The translations under genes and the position numbers were made by a program. A stretch of DNA of 42,442 nt from Micrococcales bacterium (GTDB lineage Bacteria; Actinomycetota; Actinomycetes; Actinomycetales; Microbacteriaceae): positions 1-42,442 of the forward strand of contig CANGIU010000012.1 of the NCBI GenBank assembly GCA_947454255.1. Direction: 5' to 3'. Positions 24,896 through 35,506 of the stretch are shown here, piece by piece (position 1 is the first letter of the stretch; each line of letters opens with the position of its first letter). Below the pieces are notes generated by a model, which worked only from the letters and a program-made list of their open reading frames with translations, did not search any database and was not told the DNA's origin.

Positions 24896-24958
24896 GAAGT
24901 CTGCGCTAGAGCCTAATTCAGCGCTTATCCCCGTTTTCAATAACAGAAGAGGTCAAAC

Positions 24959-25255
24959 GTGTCGGTTTCAATTAAGCCGCTTGAAGATCGCATTGTTGTT
25001 CTGCCAGTTGAGGCAGAGCAGGTCACAGCATCAGGTCTGGTAATCCCAGATACCGCTAAAGAGAAGCCTCAGGAGGCTGAGGTTATTGCCGTAGGTCCAG
25101 GTCGTATCGATGACAACGGTAACCGTGTGCCACTAGACATCAAGGTCGGTGACCGCGTTATTTTCTCAAAGTATGGCGGCACTGAGCTTAAATACAACGC
25201 AAAAGAGTACTTGGTACTCTCAGCCCGTGATGTGCTGGCAATCGTAGAGCGCTAA
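24959..25255 (+). CDS. groES: Co-chaperonin GroES
   Basis: A 98-residue Hsp10 lid for the GroEL folding chamber. [45 protein letters not shown] contains the mobile loop (TASGLVIP) that docks on GroEL, and [33 protein letters not shown] completes the fold. GTG 24959 is preceded by AAGAGG (24947-24952). A perfect CIRCE operator upstream shows HrcA control. A terminator follows directly, and no groEL gene adjoins, so the partner chaperonin must be encoded elsewhere. Confidence 0.97.
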   Translation: MSVSIKPLEDRIVVLPVEAEQVTASGLVIPDTAKEKPQEAEVIAVGPGRIDDNGNRVPLDIKVGDRVIFSKYGGTELKYNAKEYLVLSARDVLAIVER

Positions 25256-25269
25256 AGATACTTGCTATC

Positions 25270-25300
25270 AGCCCCGAGCTAGCTCGGGGCTTTTGCATTT
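25270..25300 (+). terminator. Intrinsic terminator of groES
   Basis: GCCCCGAG (25271-25278) and CTCGGGGC (25283-25290) pair perfectly around CTAG, flanked by an A-T pair, with TTTTGCATTT after it. It starts 15 bases after the groES stop and isolates groES as a single-gene transcript. Confidence 0.93.
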
Positions 25301-25354
25301 AATGTGCAGACTAAAGGCAATAGGATTTTAGGAACCACAACTTAAGGTAGAGAT

Positions 25355-26251
25355 TTGACCGAACAGATGGATCTAAGCGACGACGTCGTTGCTGTCCCAC
25401 TTCGTCATCCTTGGCGCTGGATTTCCGGCGGCATTGCCACAGCATTGCTGCTGAGTTTTATCTGGGCAGTATTTAGCGCTACATCCATTCAGCACGACAT
25501 AGTCACTAAGTTCCTATTTGACCCAAGAATTCTTATCGGCATGGGCGTCACCGTTGTCGTGACCGTGGTCTGTATGTTTATTGCTACCGTTTTGGCGACA
25601 CTGCTTGCTGTTATGAAGTTGAGTGACAACCCACTGCAGCGCTGGTTGGCTACTGGGTTCATCGAGTTCTTCCGAGGAACACCTTTGCTTTTACAAATTG
25701 TGTTCTGGGGATATTTGGGAATCATCTTCCCTCACCTAGTCCTTGGAGTCCCATACACAGACATTGTTTTCCTAAGCGGTAAGACTAGCGATCTGATCCC
25801 AGCCATTGTTGCCGGCATCATCGCCCTCTCACTGAACGAGGCTGCCTACTCTGCAGAAATTGTAAGAGCGGGAATTCTTGCAGTTGATGGTGGACAGGTG
25901 GAAGCGGCTAAATCACTTGGTATGTCATCTAGCTACACAATGCGAAGAATTGTTTTACCTCAGGCGATGCGAGTGATTATTCCGCCAATGGGTAATGAGT
26001 TCATAGGAATGCTAAAGAACACATCCTTGTTGCAGGTGATTGCTGTGGCGGAGCTATACACCGCTTCGAGCACAATCTCTGCTGCCAACCTTGCTCAGAT
26101 TGAGCTGCTAATGGTTTCGGGATTCTGGTACTTGATAATGACCACTGTTCTTGGAGTTCCGCAGCGTGCGTTAGAGCGCAGATATGGAAGAGGCTTCGAG
26201 GTTGTCGGCGGCAGGTCTGCTCCTCGGGCATTCAAGGTGGGTAAACGCTAA
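25355..26251 (+). CDS. Polar amino acid ABC transporter, permease
   Basis: A 298-residue inner-membrane permease of the HisMQ/GlnP class. After a cytoplasmic N-terminus and a first transmembrane segment (about 27-48) it has the typical [27 protein letters not shown] start of the core, [12 protein letters not shown], and the coupling-loop EAA motif [30 protein letters not shown], which contacts the ATPase. The last 20 residues are basic. TTG 25355 is chosen because AAGG (25344-25347) stands seven bases upstream; ATG 25367 is an alternative. Its TAA overlaps the ATPase ATG by one base. The exact substrate cannot be told from sequence. Confidence 0.92.
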   Translation: MTEQMDLSDDVVAVPLRHPWRWISGGIATALLLSFIWAVFSATSIQHDIVTKFLFDPRILIGMGVTVVVTVVCMFIATVLATLLAVMKLSDNPLQRWLATGFIEFFRGTPLLLQIVFWGYLGIIFPHLVLGVPYTDIVFLSGKTSDLIPAIVAGIIALSLNEAAYSAEIVRAGILAVDGGQVEAAKSLGMSSSYTMRRIVLPQAMRVIIPPMGNEFIGMLKNTSLLQVIAVAELYTASSTISAANLAQIELLMVSGFWYLIMTTVLGVPQRALERRYGRGFEVVGGRSAPRAFKVGKR

Positions 26252-27015
26252 TGGCTAATTTGATGGTCGACGCTCGCAATGTGCGCAAGAGCTATGGCTC
26301 AAACCAAGTTCTTAATGGAATTAGTTTGACGGTGCAACAGGGTGAGGTGCTCTGCATCATTGGGCCTTCTGGTTCCGGTAAGTCAACATTCCTAAGATGT
26401 CTGAATCACCTCGAGTCAATCAATGGTGGTCGTATCTATGTCAACGATGAGCTGATGGGCTATCGCCAGGTAGGTAATGTCTTGCATGAACTTAAACCCC
26501 AGGACATCGCTAAACAGCGACAGTCAATCGGAATGGTTTTCCAAAGATTCAACCTATTCCCGCACATGACCGCTTTACAGAATGTCATTGAAGCACCTAT
26601 CGGCGTTGCTGGTATCGATCCGGAAGAGGCAAAGAAGCAGGGGCTTGAGTTGCTTGCCCAGGTTGGACTCCAGGATAAAGGTGACCACTACCCAGCTCAG
26701 CTATCTGGTGGCCAGCAGCAGAGAGTCGCTATTGCTAGAGCGCTTGCGATGAAGCCGAAGTTGATGCTTTTTGATGAACCAACTTCAGCTCTAGACCCAG
26801 AACTTGTGGGTGATGTTCTAGATGTAATGAAAAGCCTAGCTAAGGCTGGTATGACCATGATCGTGGTTACCCACGAGATGGGCTTTGCTCGAGAAGTTGC
26901 CGATAAAGTGGTATTTATCGACAAAGGAGTCATCGTTGAGCAGGGGAAGCCTAAGCAAGTCTTGGATAACCCACAAGAAACAAGAACCAAGTCATTCCTA
27001 AATAAAGTTCTTTAG
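26251..27015 (+). CDS. Polar amino acid ABC transporter, ATP-binding protein
   Basis: A 254-residue ATPase of the GlnQ/HisP class. Walker [10 protein letters not shown] (38-46), Q-loop in [14 protein letters not shown], signature [16 protein letters not shown], Walker [15 protein letters not shown], and the switch histidine in [18 protein letters not shown] are all intact. It starts at the ATG overlapping the permease stop (TAATG). With the permease before it and the lipoprotein after it, it completes a full uptake system for a polar amino acid. It is likely expressed as one transcript with both neighbours. Confidence 0.95.
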   Translation: MANLMVDARNVRKSYGSNQVLNGISLTVQQGEVLCIIGPSGSGKSTFLRCLNHLESINGGRIYVNDELMGYRQVGNVLHELKPQDIAKQRQSIGMVFQRFNLFPHMTALQNVIEAPIGVAGIDPEEAKKQGLELLAQVGLQDKGDHYPAQLSGGQQQRVAIARALAMKPKLMLFDEPTSALDPELVGDVLDVMKSLAKAGMTMIVVTHEMGFAREVADKVVFIDKGVIVEQGKPKQVLDNPQETRTKSFLNKVL

Positions 27016-27044
27016 TAAACCCAACCAAAGAGAGCGAGAAACAA

Positions 27045-27941
27045 ATGGCTATAAAGAAACTAGGTCTAGTAGCAGTTATGTCTGCTGGACTATTACTACT
27101 TGCAGGCTGTGCCGGTGGAGTAGACAACGGTGTTGACCAGTCAAAGGTTGACAAGGCAGCGCAGGCACTTCTTCCTGCAGACTTCCTAAAGAACGGCATC
27201 GATGTCGCCAGCGACATCCCTTACGAGCCATTCGAATACAACGATGAAAGCGGAAAGCTAACCGGTTTCGATGTTGAGCTAGGTGCTCTAATCAGCCAGA
27301 AGCTTGGTACTGAACTTAGATTCAACGATGCTGTTTTCGACACCATCATTGCCTCTCTTGAATCAGGCACAAATGACATCATCATCAGCTCTATGAGCGA
27401 CACTGTTGAACGTCAGCAGAAGGTTGACTTTGTCGACTACAACATTGGTGGTTCACAGATGATCGTTGCTAAGGGTAACCCTGAGAACATCGTCGATGCA
27501 GCGAGCCTCTGTGGCAAGACTGTCATCGTCCAGAACGGAACAATCCAGATCGACCTTGTTGGAACAATGTCTTCAGACTGTGAAGCAGCAGGACATGCAG
27601 CTATCACAATTACTCAGCTACCTGATGCACCAAGCATGGAGAACGCACTTCGCGCAGGTCAAGGCGATGCAGTGATGATGGACTCATTCGTAGCTCAGGG
27701 TGCAGCGGCTAAGGCTGGTAACGGTGAATACTTCGACGTTGTCTCAGATGCAGCAGCACCTAATGGTTATGATGCCGGTTTTGTCGGTATCGCAATCTTG
27801 AAGAAGGACTCAGGTCTTCGCGATGCAATCCAGGCTGCACTTCAGTCACTGATTGATGACGGACAGTATGCAACACTTCTACAAAAGTGGAACATGTCTG
27901 CAAATGGTGTTACTTCAGCCAGCATCAACGGCACCAAGTAA
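27045..27941 (+). CDS. Polar amino acid ABC transporter, substrate-binding lipoprotein
   Basis: A 298-residue SBP_bac_3 family protein. The lipobox LLLAGC places the lipidated Cys at residue 22 after a hydrophobic signal, so it is anchored to the outer face of the membrane. SDIPYEPFEYNDESGKLTGFDVELGALISQKLG is the first ligand-binding strand-loop and SGTNDIIISSMSDTVERQQKVDFVDYN the second, both typical of amino-acid receptors. GAGAGCGAG upstream of the ATG serves as ribosome binding site. It is the third gene of the permease-ATPase-receptor operon, closed by the terminator at 27959. Confidence 0.94.
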   Translation: MAIKKLGLVAVMSAGLLLLAGCAGGVDNGVDQSKVDKAAQALLPADFLKNGIDVASDIPYEPFEYNDESGKLTGFDVELGALISQKLGTELRFNDAVFDTIIASLESGTNDIIISSMSDTVERQQKVDFVDYNIGGSQMIVAKGNPENIVDAASLCGKTVIVQNGTIQIDLVGTMSSDCEAAGHAAITITQLPDAPSMENALRAGQGDAVMMDSFVAQGAAAKAGNGEYFDVVSDAAAPNGYDAGFVGIAILKKDSGLRDAIQAALQSLIDDGQYATLLQKWNMSANGVTSASINGTK

Positions 27942-27958
27942 TTTAGAACTAAACGAAT

Positions 27959-27990
27959 ACGGGTCGGCCAATTGGTCGGCCCGTTTTCCT
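27959..27990 (+). terminator. Intrinsic terminator of the amino-acid transporter operon
   Basis: ACGGGTCGGCC (27959-27969) pairs with GGTCGGCCCGT (27974-27984) over eleven pairs with two G-U, around an AATT loop, followed by TTTTCC. It begins 17 bases after the receptor gene stop. Confidence 0.9.
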
Positions 27991-28026
27991 TTGTGGATAA
28001 CTTCAACTAAGACTTAGGCAATTTAC

Positions 28027-28032
28027 TAGCAT
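28027..28032 (+). promoter_or_regulatory. -10 box of a probable leaderless transcript
   Basis: TAGCAT fits TANNNT and ends six bases before the ATG at 28039. There is no ribosome binding site in AGCATCAAGCG. The spacing equals that of glmM, glmS and purN. Confidence 0.45.
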
Positions 28033-28038
28033 CAAGCG

Positions 28039-29132
28039 ATGCGCAAGATACCTGCAATCCTCTCAGCACTTTTACTTAGCCTTGTTGGGGTCTATTTAGT
28101 TTCGGTTAGTTATGCCAAACCTCTAGCTCCTCCGCTTCGGGTTGGGGTATTGGTGTCGGATTCTGGCCCACTGTATTTTGCAGGTCCAATACAAAGAGCG
28201 ACTGTGAAGCTTGCTGCAGGGGATTTAGCCAAAGCCGAGCAACCGGTAAATGTGAGTATCGATTTTGAGGACTTGGGGGATTCGGACAACGAGTTCCTAA
28301 ATGCAACGAATAGGCTCGCAAAGTTCAAGCCAGATCTCACCCTCGCACCAATCGAATCTAGTTCCGCAATACGATTTCTAAAATACATTGGACCAATTCC
28401 AACTATTTCTGTTTCAGCATTGACTGAAAAAATCGAGAACTCAAGTTGGTTATTTAGATTGGCAACCACCCAGTCACAAGAAATCATTGCTCTAGCACAA
28501 TACATAATTGAGAGCAAAGCTGATTCGGTGGCCATTGTTTTTAGCGACGATGATTATGGAAAATCGACAATGAAGTCATTAGCCATGGCCTTTGCACTCA
28601 GGGGCTTGAGCCGTGTGCAAGTAGTACCAATCGCTGAAAGTGAACTGTTGGCGAAATCAAAACCAGATGCTGTGGTGCTCGCCAGCATGGAACAATCAGT
28701 TTCTTTTCTAAGTAATTCATCCAATTTACCCAGAAAACCAAACCAGCTCTTCCTAGTGGCGGGCAATCAGGCAAACTATTCAAATTTCTCATGGGCCGAA
28801 AACCTATCTGGAACTCTTGCCCTGAGTTCAGATAATGAGGTTCCAAATAGCTTTAGGTTGCGGCTGGCTCAAGCCCTAAATCGGCCAAGCATCCAAACCT
28901 CGCAAAACCCCATGGTGGCTTTGGCCTACCGAAGCTACCAGGCAATCATGCTTTCAGCCGAAAGTTATCTCCGTTCAAAGAGCACCAGCGCACCTAAGTT
29001 GAAGGCAGCACTTCTGGATACCCATGTCGACGGCAAAGATCTCTTTACCAGTGCCGGGTTCTTGAATCAGGCAAAGTATGCGGTTTATAAATACTCTGCG
29101 AAGGGCAGTTATTCTCTGGCCGGAGAATATGA

Positions 29133-29145
<13 letters not shown>
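28039..29145 (+). CDS. Orphan extracellular protein with type 1 periplasmic-binding (Leu/Ile/Val-receptor-like) fold
   Basis: A 368-residue secreted protein. The N-terminus has a hydrophobic signal (about residues 5-26) ending VSYA-K, a fit for signal peptidase I. The mature part begins LRVGVLVSDSGPLYFAGPIQRATVKLAAGDL, resembling receptors of branched-chain amino-acid ABC systems, and AVIVFSDDDYGKS-type and DAVVLASMEQSV strands continue the fold. There is no lipobox Cys and no permease or ATPase gene next to it, so transport is not proven; a sensory or surface-binding role is possible. It stands alone between a terminator and guaB. The family assignment is moderate and the function unknown. 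Confidence 0.7.
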
Positions 29146-30702
<1,557 letters not shown>

Positions 30703-30711
30703 GAGATACCG

Positions 30712-31830
30712 TTGAGCGAAATAGAAATTGGCCGCGGTAAGCGTGGCAACCGAAGCTGGGCTTTCGATGACATTGCAGTAGTTCCGTCTAGAAGAACTAG
30801 AGATCCGAGAGATGTCTCAACTGCCTGGAACATTGACGCGTATAGCTTTGAATTACCAGTTCTGGCTGCTCCTATGGACTCAGTGGTTTCCCCTGAAACA
30901 GCAATTGCAATTGGCAAGCTTGGCGGACTTGGTGTCCTTGATCTAGAGGGTCTCTGGACTAGGTACGAAGACCCAACTAAGCAGTTAAAAGAGATTGCTA
31001 ATCTGAGCGATGCAGAAGCAACCATCGGGCTTCAGCGCATCTATGCGGAGCCAATCAAGCCTGAACTTATTCGTGACCGTTTAGCTCAAATTCGTAAAGC
31101 TGGAGTGACAGTTGCTGGAGCTCTTTCTCCTCAGCGCACTGCAGAATTTGCCAGTGTAGTTATCTCAAGCGGTGTTGATCTTTTTGTGATTCGTGGGACA
31201 ACAGTTTCTGCAGAACACGTTTCTAAAACCCAAGAGTCACTAAACCTAAAGCAGTTCATCTATGAATTAGATGTTCCTGTCATTGTTGGTGGAGCCGCCA
31301 CATACACTGCAGCACTTCACCTGATGCGCACCGGTGCCGCTGGTGTTCTTGCTGGTTTTGGTGGTGGCCGTGCGTCAACCACTCGTAATGTTTTAGGTAT
31401 CCACGCACCGATGGCAACCGCGGTTGCCGATGTTGCAGGAGCTAGACGCGATTACATGGATGAATCTGGAGGTCGTTACGTTCACGTAATTGCAGATGGT
31501 GGCCTAGGTTCTTCAGGAGATATTGTTAAGGCAATTGCCTGTGGTGCAGATGCGGTCATGCTTGGGTCTGTCTTGGCAAGAGCTAATGAAGCGCCAGGTT
31601 CAGGTTGGCACTGGGGTGCGGAAGCATATAACCCAGAACTTCCTAGAGGTGAAAGAGTAAACGTCGGCAACGTTGGTTCACTAGAACAAATCTTGCAAGG
31701 GCCTTCAACTGCGGCTGACGGTAGAACTAACCTTATGGGTGCGCTAAGACGAGCAATGGCAACTACCGGATACTCAGATCTAAAAGAGTTCCAAAGAGTT
31801 GACACTGTTGTTGCACCATACAACTCCTAA
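30712..31830 (+). CDS. guaB3: GuaB3-type IMP dehydrogenase-related protein lacking the catalytic cysteine
   Basis: A 372-residue relative of IMP dehydrogenase without CBS domains. IEIGRGKRGNRSWAFDDIAVVPSRRTRDP and VLAAPMDSVVSPE are GuaB3 signatures, and YVHVIADGGLGSSGDIVKAIACGADAVMLGSVL keeps the barrel's phosphate-binding part. The loop that is SICTT in GuaB reads RASTT here, so Ser222 occupies the position of the catalytic Cys. TTG 30712 starts the gene, with AGGAG at 30702-30706 overlapping the guaB stop. Such proteins sit beside guaB in many actinobacteria; to my knowledge their reaction there is unsettled. Confidence 0.93.
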   Translation: MSEIEIGRGKRGNRSWAFDDIAVVPSRRTRDPRDVSTAWNIDAYSFELPVLAAPMDSVVSPETAIAIGKLGGLGVLDLEGLWTRYEDPTKQLKEIANLSDAEATIGLQRIYAEPIKPELIRDRLAQIRKAGVTVAGALSPQRTAEFASVVISSGVDLFVIRGTTVSAEHVSKTQESLNLKQFIYELDVPVIVGGAATYTAALHLMRTGAAGVLAGFGGGRASTTRNVLGIHAPMATAVADVAGARRDYMDESGGRYVHVIADGGLGSSGDIVKAIACGADAVMLGSVLARANEAPGSGWHWGAEAYNPELPRGERVNVGNVGSLEQILQGPSTAADGRTNLMGALRRAMATTGYSDLKEFQRVDTVVAPYNS

Positions 31831-31836
31831 TCGCTG

Positions 31837-32631
31837 ATGCTAAAACTCGCACTTAGTGCTAAGTGGCTTGGCGCATTACTGTTTTGTTTTCTTCTAGCTG
31901 CGATATTCGCTGCCCTTGCCCAATGGCAGGTAACCAGATCTGTTCTTCCAAATTCTGATAACGCTGGTTGGGATATCGTTGAAACTCAACCCATTGAAGA
32001 AATTGCCCAACCTGGGCAAAGCTATACCTTCAACGAAATAAGCAAGCTAGGTAAGAAGAAAGTTCTGACTGAAATAACTACGAACATAACCGTTAATGCC
32101 AGCGCTGCAGTGTTAGTTGCAAATCGTATCCAGTTGGATGGAACCAAGGGGTACTGGCTAGTGGTGCCGGCAACTTCCCAGAGCGGAAGACTCTATGTTG
32201 CAGTTGGATTTATTTCTGATCAGACTCAGGCAAGGTCAGTTCTAGCGACAGCTAGAAAACTTGTACTACCTATGGCTCTTCTAACAGTCCAAGGCCGATA
32301 CTTTCCCAGCGAAGCACCTGAGCAACAGTTAGACCCAGATACTTTCAGTACATTATCGATCGCCCAACTGGTTAATCTTCCAGCACTCGAGCAAGGTGTT
32401 CAATCAAACACCTATAGCGGGGCACTAGCTCTTACCCACCACAACCAGTTCAGCACCTTAGCTAACCTTGAGACTATAACTATCGGTCTAGCCAAATCAG
32501 AAACCCAGTTGAATTGGCTGAGTGCTTTCTATGCAATTGAATGGACTGTCTTTGCATTATTCGCACTTTTTATCTGGTGGCGGTTGCTGTCCGATGCATA
32601 CCTGAAGCAGCAGAGTAAAATAGGGAAATGA
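31837..32631 (+). CDS. SURF1 family cytochrome oxidase assembly protein
   Basis: A 264-residue membrane protein with one transmembrane segment near each end (about residues 10-30 and 228-250), the SURF1 topology. The N-terminal WLGALLFCFLLAAIFAALAQWQVTR matches the WQ-x-R motif of the family, and the central extracytoplasmic domain has VLVANRIQLDGTKGYWLVVPA. SURF1 proteins assist heme and cytochrome c oxidase assembly, so an aa3-type oxidase is likely encoded elsewhere. It starts six bases after guaB3, and its TGA overlaps the next ATG (ATGA at 32628-32631). No ribosome binding site is evident. Confidence 0.85.
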   Translation: MLKLALSAKWLGALLFCFLLAAIFAALAQWQVTRSVLPNSDNAGWDIVETQPIEEIAQPGQSYTFNEISKLGKKKVLTEITTNITVNASAAVLVANRIQLDGTKGYWLVVPATSQSGRLYVAVGFISDQTQARSVLATARKLVLPMALLTVQGRYFPSEAPEQQLDPDTFSTLSIAQLVNLPALEQGVQSNTYSGALALTHHNQFSTLANLETITIGLAKSETQLNWLSAFYAIEWTVFALFALFIWWRLLSDAYLKQQSKIGK

Positions 32632-33047
32632 CCTCCCCAACTGAAGCCAAATCTGCTCTTTCTTTCTACCGAGTAACATCCATCACAACCGGTGTCTTTC
32701 TGTTGCTAGTGGTTGCTGAAATGGTCTTCAAATATGCCTTTGGCCAGACCATTTGGTCGGGTGGATCAGTTGGTTTCCTGGGGCTAGTTCCTAATCCTGT
32801 CGATGACATTGGACTGCCTGATTCAGGTACAGACATGTCCAGGACGCTGCTTCAGATCCACGGCTTACTCTATGTGGTTTATCTGTTTGCAGATTTCAGA
32901 ATCTGGAGGCTAGCTGAACTTAGGTTCAAAGACTTTATTGTCATTGCTATGGGTGGAATCGTTCCATTGAGCTCATTCTTTATCGAGCGTAGCTACCACA
33001 AGAAACTTGAAGCCATCTTTGCTGAAAAGGCAGGTAAGCAAAATTAG
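32628..33047 (+). CDS. DUF3817 family integral membrane protein
   Basis: A 139-residue protein with three hydrophobic segments (about residues 17-38, 82-100 and 104-122). [27 protein letters not shown] and [17 protein letters not shown] match DUF3817, a small actinobacterial membrane family of unknown function that often precedes guaA or follows SURF1. The start overlaps the SURF1 stop, and its TAG (33045-33047) overlaps the probable ATT start of guaA. An insertion-like stretch (residues 42-72, Gly/Asp/Pro-rich) lies between the first two membrane segments. No function is assigned. Confidence 0.82.
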   Translation: MTSPTEAKSALSFYRVTSITTGVFLLLVVAEMVFKYAFGQTIWSGGSVGFLGLVPNPVDDIGLPDSGTDMSRTLLQIHGLLYVVYLFADFRIWRLAELRFKDFIVIAMGGIVPLSSFFIERSYHKKLEAIFAEKAGKQN

Positions 33048-34611
33048 CGAGAGCACTAATCGTCCAGTTCTAGTTGTTGACTTTGGTGCGCAGTATGCGC
33101 AACTTATTGCAAGACGTGTCCGCGAGGCAGGTGTTTATAGCGAGATTGTGCATCACAATGTTTCTGCTGCAGAAGTATCAGCTAAGAATCCGCTAGCCAT
33201 TATTCTTTCTGGTGGCCCATCAAGTGTTTATGAACCGGGTTCCCCTCAACTTGATAAAGGCATTTTGGAACTTGGCGTTCCAGTACTTGGCATTTGCTAT
33301 GGTTTCCAAGTTCTGGCTCAAGCCCTTGGTGGTCGCGTTGATAAGACCGGACTAAGAGAGTATGGAGCGACAGAGCTACACGTCACCGCTGCCGGTGAAA
33401 TACTTTCGGGTCAGGCAAGCTCACAGATTTGTTGGATGAGTCATGGCGATCAGGTCATGGTTGCACCAGATGGCTTTGAAGTCTTAGCTAGCACTGCAAC
33501 AACACCGGTAGCTGCATTTGCAAGTAGTGAGAAGAAGATTTACGGTGTCCAGTGGCACCCTGAAGTCAAACACTCACAATTCGGACAGAACGTCTTGGAA
33601 AACTTCCTGCACAATGCTGCAGGAATCCCAGCGGACTGGAATAGTGGCAACGTAATTGCTGATCAGGTCGCCAAGATCAAAGCTCAGGTTGGTAATGACC
33701 GAGTTATCTGTGGGCTATCTGGTGGAGTGGACTCTGCTGTTGCAGCAGCTCTTGTTCATAAAGCAGTTGGTGATCAACTGGTTTGTATTTTCGTAAATCA
33801 TGGCCTGATGCGTTCAGGAGAGGTAGAGCAGGTTGAACGTGATTACGTTGCCGCTACCGGAATTCGTCTTGTAACGGTTGATGCAGAAGAGAAGTTCCTT
33901 GCAGCTCTTGCAGGAGTAACCGATCCGGAAACTAAGCGCAAGATTATCGGTAGAGAATTTATTCGCTCTTTTGAAGATGCTCAGGCTCAACTAATTACAG
34001 AATCGAAGGCTGACAACCGCCCAATCAAGTTCTTAGTTCAGGGAACCCTATATCCAGATGTTGTTGAATCTGGAGGCGGGGTAACTGCAGGTATTAAGAG
34101 TCACCACAATGTGGGTGGTTTACCTGAAGACCTGCAGTTTGAACTTGTTGAGCCTCTAAGAACTCTTTTCAAGGATGAAGTGAGAGCTATTGGCAAAGAA
34201 CTAGGGTTACCTCATGAAATCGTTGGCAGACAGCCTTTCCCAGGACCTGGTCTTGGTATTCGAATTGTTGGTGAAGTGACTAAGGAACGCTTGGACCTTC
34301 TTCGTCATGCAGATGCCATCGTTAGAGCAGAGTTAACTGCGGCCGGTCTTGATGGTGAAATATGGCAGTGCCCGGTTGTACTTCTTGCTGATGTCAGATC
34401 TGTTGGGGTTCAGGGTGATGGCAGAAGCTATGGTCACCCAATTGTGCTGAGACCGGTTTCTAGTGAGGACGCAATGACTGCTGACTGGTCTAGATTGCCT
34501 TATGACCTGCTAGCTAAAATCTCTAACCGCATTACTAATGAAGTCTCTGGTGTAAACAGAGTGGTGCTAGATGTTACTAGCAAGCCACCTGGCACCATCG
34601 AGTGGGAATAG
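33043..34611 (+). CDS. guaA: GMP synthase (glutamine-hydrolysing)
   Basis: Makes GMP from XMP, glutamine and ATP. The class I glutaminase triad is Cys85 (LGICYGFQ), His172 and Glu174 (GVQWHPEV); the ATP pyrophosphatase P-loop is SGGVDS (226-231); [16 protein letters not shown] and the C-terminal KPPGTIEWE complete the XMP-binding part. No ATG or GTG stands near the expected N-terminus ([14 protein letters not shown]). ATT at 33043 fits the homologues' start, has AGGT (33032-33035) seven bases upstream and overlaps the DUF3817 stop. The alternatives TTG 33019 and TTG 33007 lack ribosome binding sites and add 8 or 12 residues. The gene is certain; the start is not. Confidence 0.93.
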   Translation: MSESTNRPVLVVDFGAQYAQLIARRVREAGVYSEIVHHNVSAAEVSAKNPLAIILSGGPSSVYEPGSPQLDKGILELGVPVLGICYGFQVLAQALGGRVDKTGLREYGATELHVTAAGEILSGQASSQICWMSHGDQVMVAPDGFEVLASTATTPVAAFASSEKKIYGVQWHPEVKHSQFGQNVLENFLHNAAGIPADWNSGNVIADQVAKIKAQVGNDRVICGLSGGVDSAVAAALVHKAVGDQLVCIFVNHGLMRSGEVEQVERDYVAATGIRLVTVDAEEKFLAALAGVTDPETKRKIIGREFIRSFEDAQAQLITESKADNRPIKFLVQGTLYPDVVESGGGVTAGIKSHHNVGGLPEDLQFELVEPLRTLFKDEVRAIGKELGLPHEIVGRQPFPGPGLGIRIVGEVTKERLDLLRHADAIVRAELTAAGLDGEIWQCPVVLLADVRSVGVQGDGRSYGHPIVLRPVSSEDAMTADWSRLPYDLLAKISNRITNEVSGVNRVVLDVTSKPPGTIEWE

Positions 34612-34618
34612 TAAGTAA

Positions 34619-35473
34619 ATGAGCTCACCTTTGGTTATAGCTCATCGCGGAGCTAGCGCATATCGACCAGAGAACACAATAGAAGCATTTGAACTAGGCC
34701 TTGCCCAGGGTGCTGATGGAATTGAATTTGATTTAGTCACAACCAAAGATGAAGAACTCATCATCAGGCATGAGAATTCTCTCAGCGGGACTACCAACGT
34801 TAAAGACCTTCCACTGCTTAGGACATTGAAGCGAGAAGAAGAGAAGAACCAAAGCAGCGACTGGTTTTCAGAAGATTTTACAATCACAGAAATCAAACAA
34901 CTTAGAGCGGTAGAGAGACTCCCAGAGCTAAGGCCCGGTAGTGCAAAATTCGATGGGCAGTTTGAGGTGCCGACCTTCAAGGAATTACTTTCTCAAGATT
35001 TCATCAAAGACAAGTCATTGGTGGTGGAGCTAAAAGGCGGTAGTCATCTAGATCACCTCTCAAGCAGTATTGGTGAATTGACAGCAAGAGTAATTCGATC
35101 AATAGAACCTAAGTGCAAGCTCATAATCGAGTCCTTTGACTTAGAAGTGTTACTAGATGCGAAAGAGCAGCTCGAAGGTGTTGAAGCTAGTTTTCTTTAT
35201 GCCTTAGAAGGGACAACGCTTGCCCACGTTGATCTCTATTACTTGGCAGAAAACTTTGCTGGACTTACTATCTCACTCGAGATGCTCTTTAGTGAGGACT
35301 GGGTAAGTGCTTGCCACGAGGCCGGGCTTCAGGTTTGGGCATACACGGCTAGAGCAGAGGACGCTGAAACCTCCATCGATGAGTATTACGAGCGAATCAT
35401 TGAGACCGGTGTTGACGCCATATTTGCCGATCACCCAGACCTGCTTCGGCGTGTGCTGGCCGACCGAGGCTGA
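34619..35473 (+). CDS. Glycerophosphodiester phosphodiesterase family protein
   Basis: A 284-residue cytoplasmic GDPD-family enzyme without a signal peptide, expected to cleave glycerophosphodiesters to glycerol-3-phosphate and alcohol. VIAHRGASAYRPENTIEAF supplies His9-Arg10 and Glu18-Asn19; GADGIEFDLVTT supplies Glu36 and Asp38; and RHE (50-52) completes the metal and catalytic set. Near the end, LQVWAYTA is the family's Trp-containing strand, and GVDAIFADHPDLL closes the barrel. It starts seven bases after guaA; no strong ribosome binding site is visible. Substrate preference cannot be told. Confidence 0.88.
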   Translation: MSSPLVIAHRGASAYRPENTIEAFELGLAQGADGIEFDLVTTKDEELIIRHENSLSGTTNVKDLPLLRTLKREEEKNQSSDWFSEDFTITEIKQLRAVERLPELRPGSAKFDGQFEVPTFKELLSQDFIKDKSLVVELKGGSHLDHLSSSIGELTARVIRSIEPKCKLIIESFDLEVLLDAKEQLEGVEASFLYALEGTTLAHVDLYYLAENFAGLTISLEMLFSEDWVSACHEAGLQVWAYTARAEDAETSIDEYYERIIETGVDAIFADHPDLLRRVLADRG

Positions 35474-35506
35474 ACTGTCTCCGGCGCAACCTAAGATTGC
35501 TTAGTT

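Noticed and set aside
28110-28535. 141-codon open frame on the minus strand
   Set aside because: It lies wholly antisense to the secreted binding-fold gene, is Ser-rich as shadow frames are, has no ribosome binding site and resembles no known protein.
31482-31823. 113-codon open frame on the minus strand
   Set aside because: Antisense to the C-terminal half of guaB3 with no start signals; a coding shadow.
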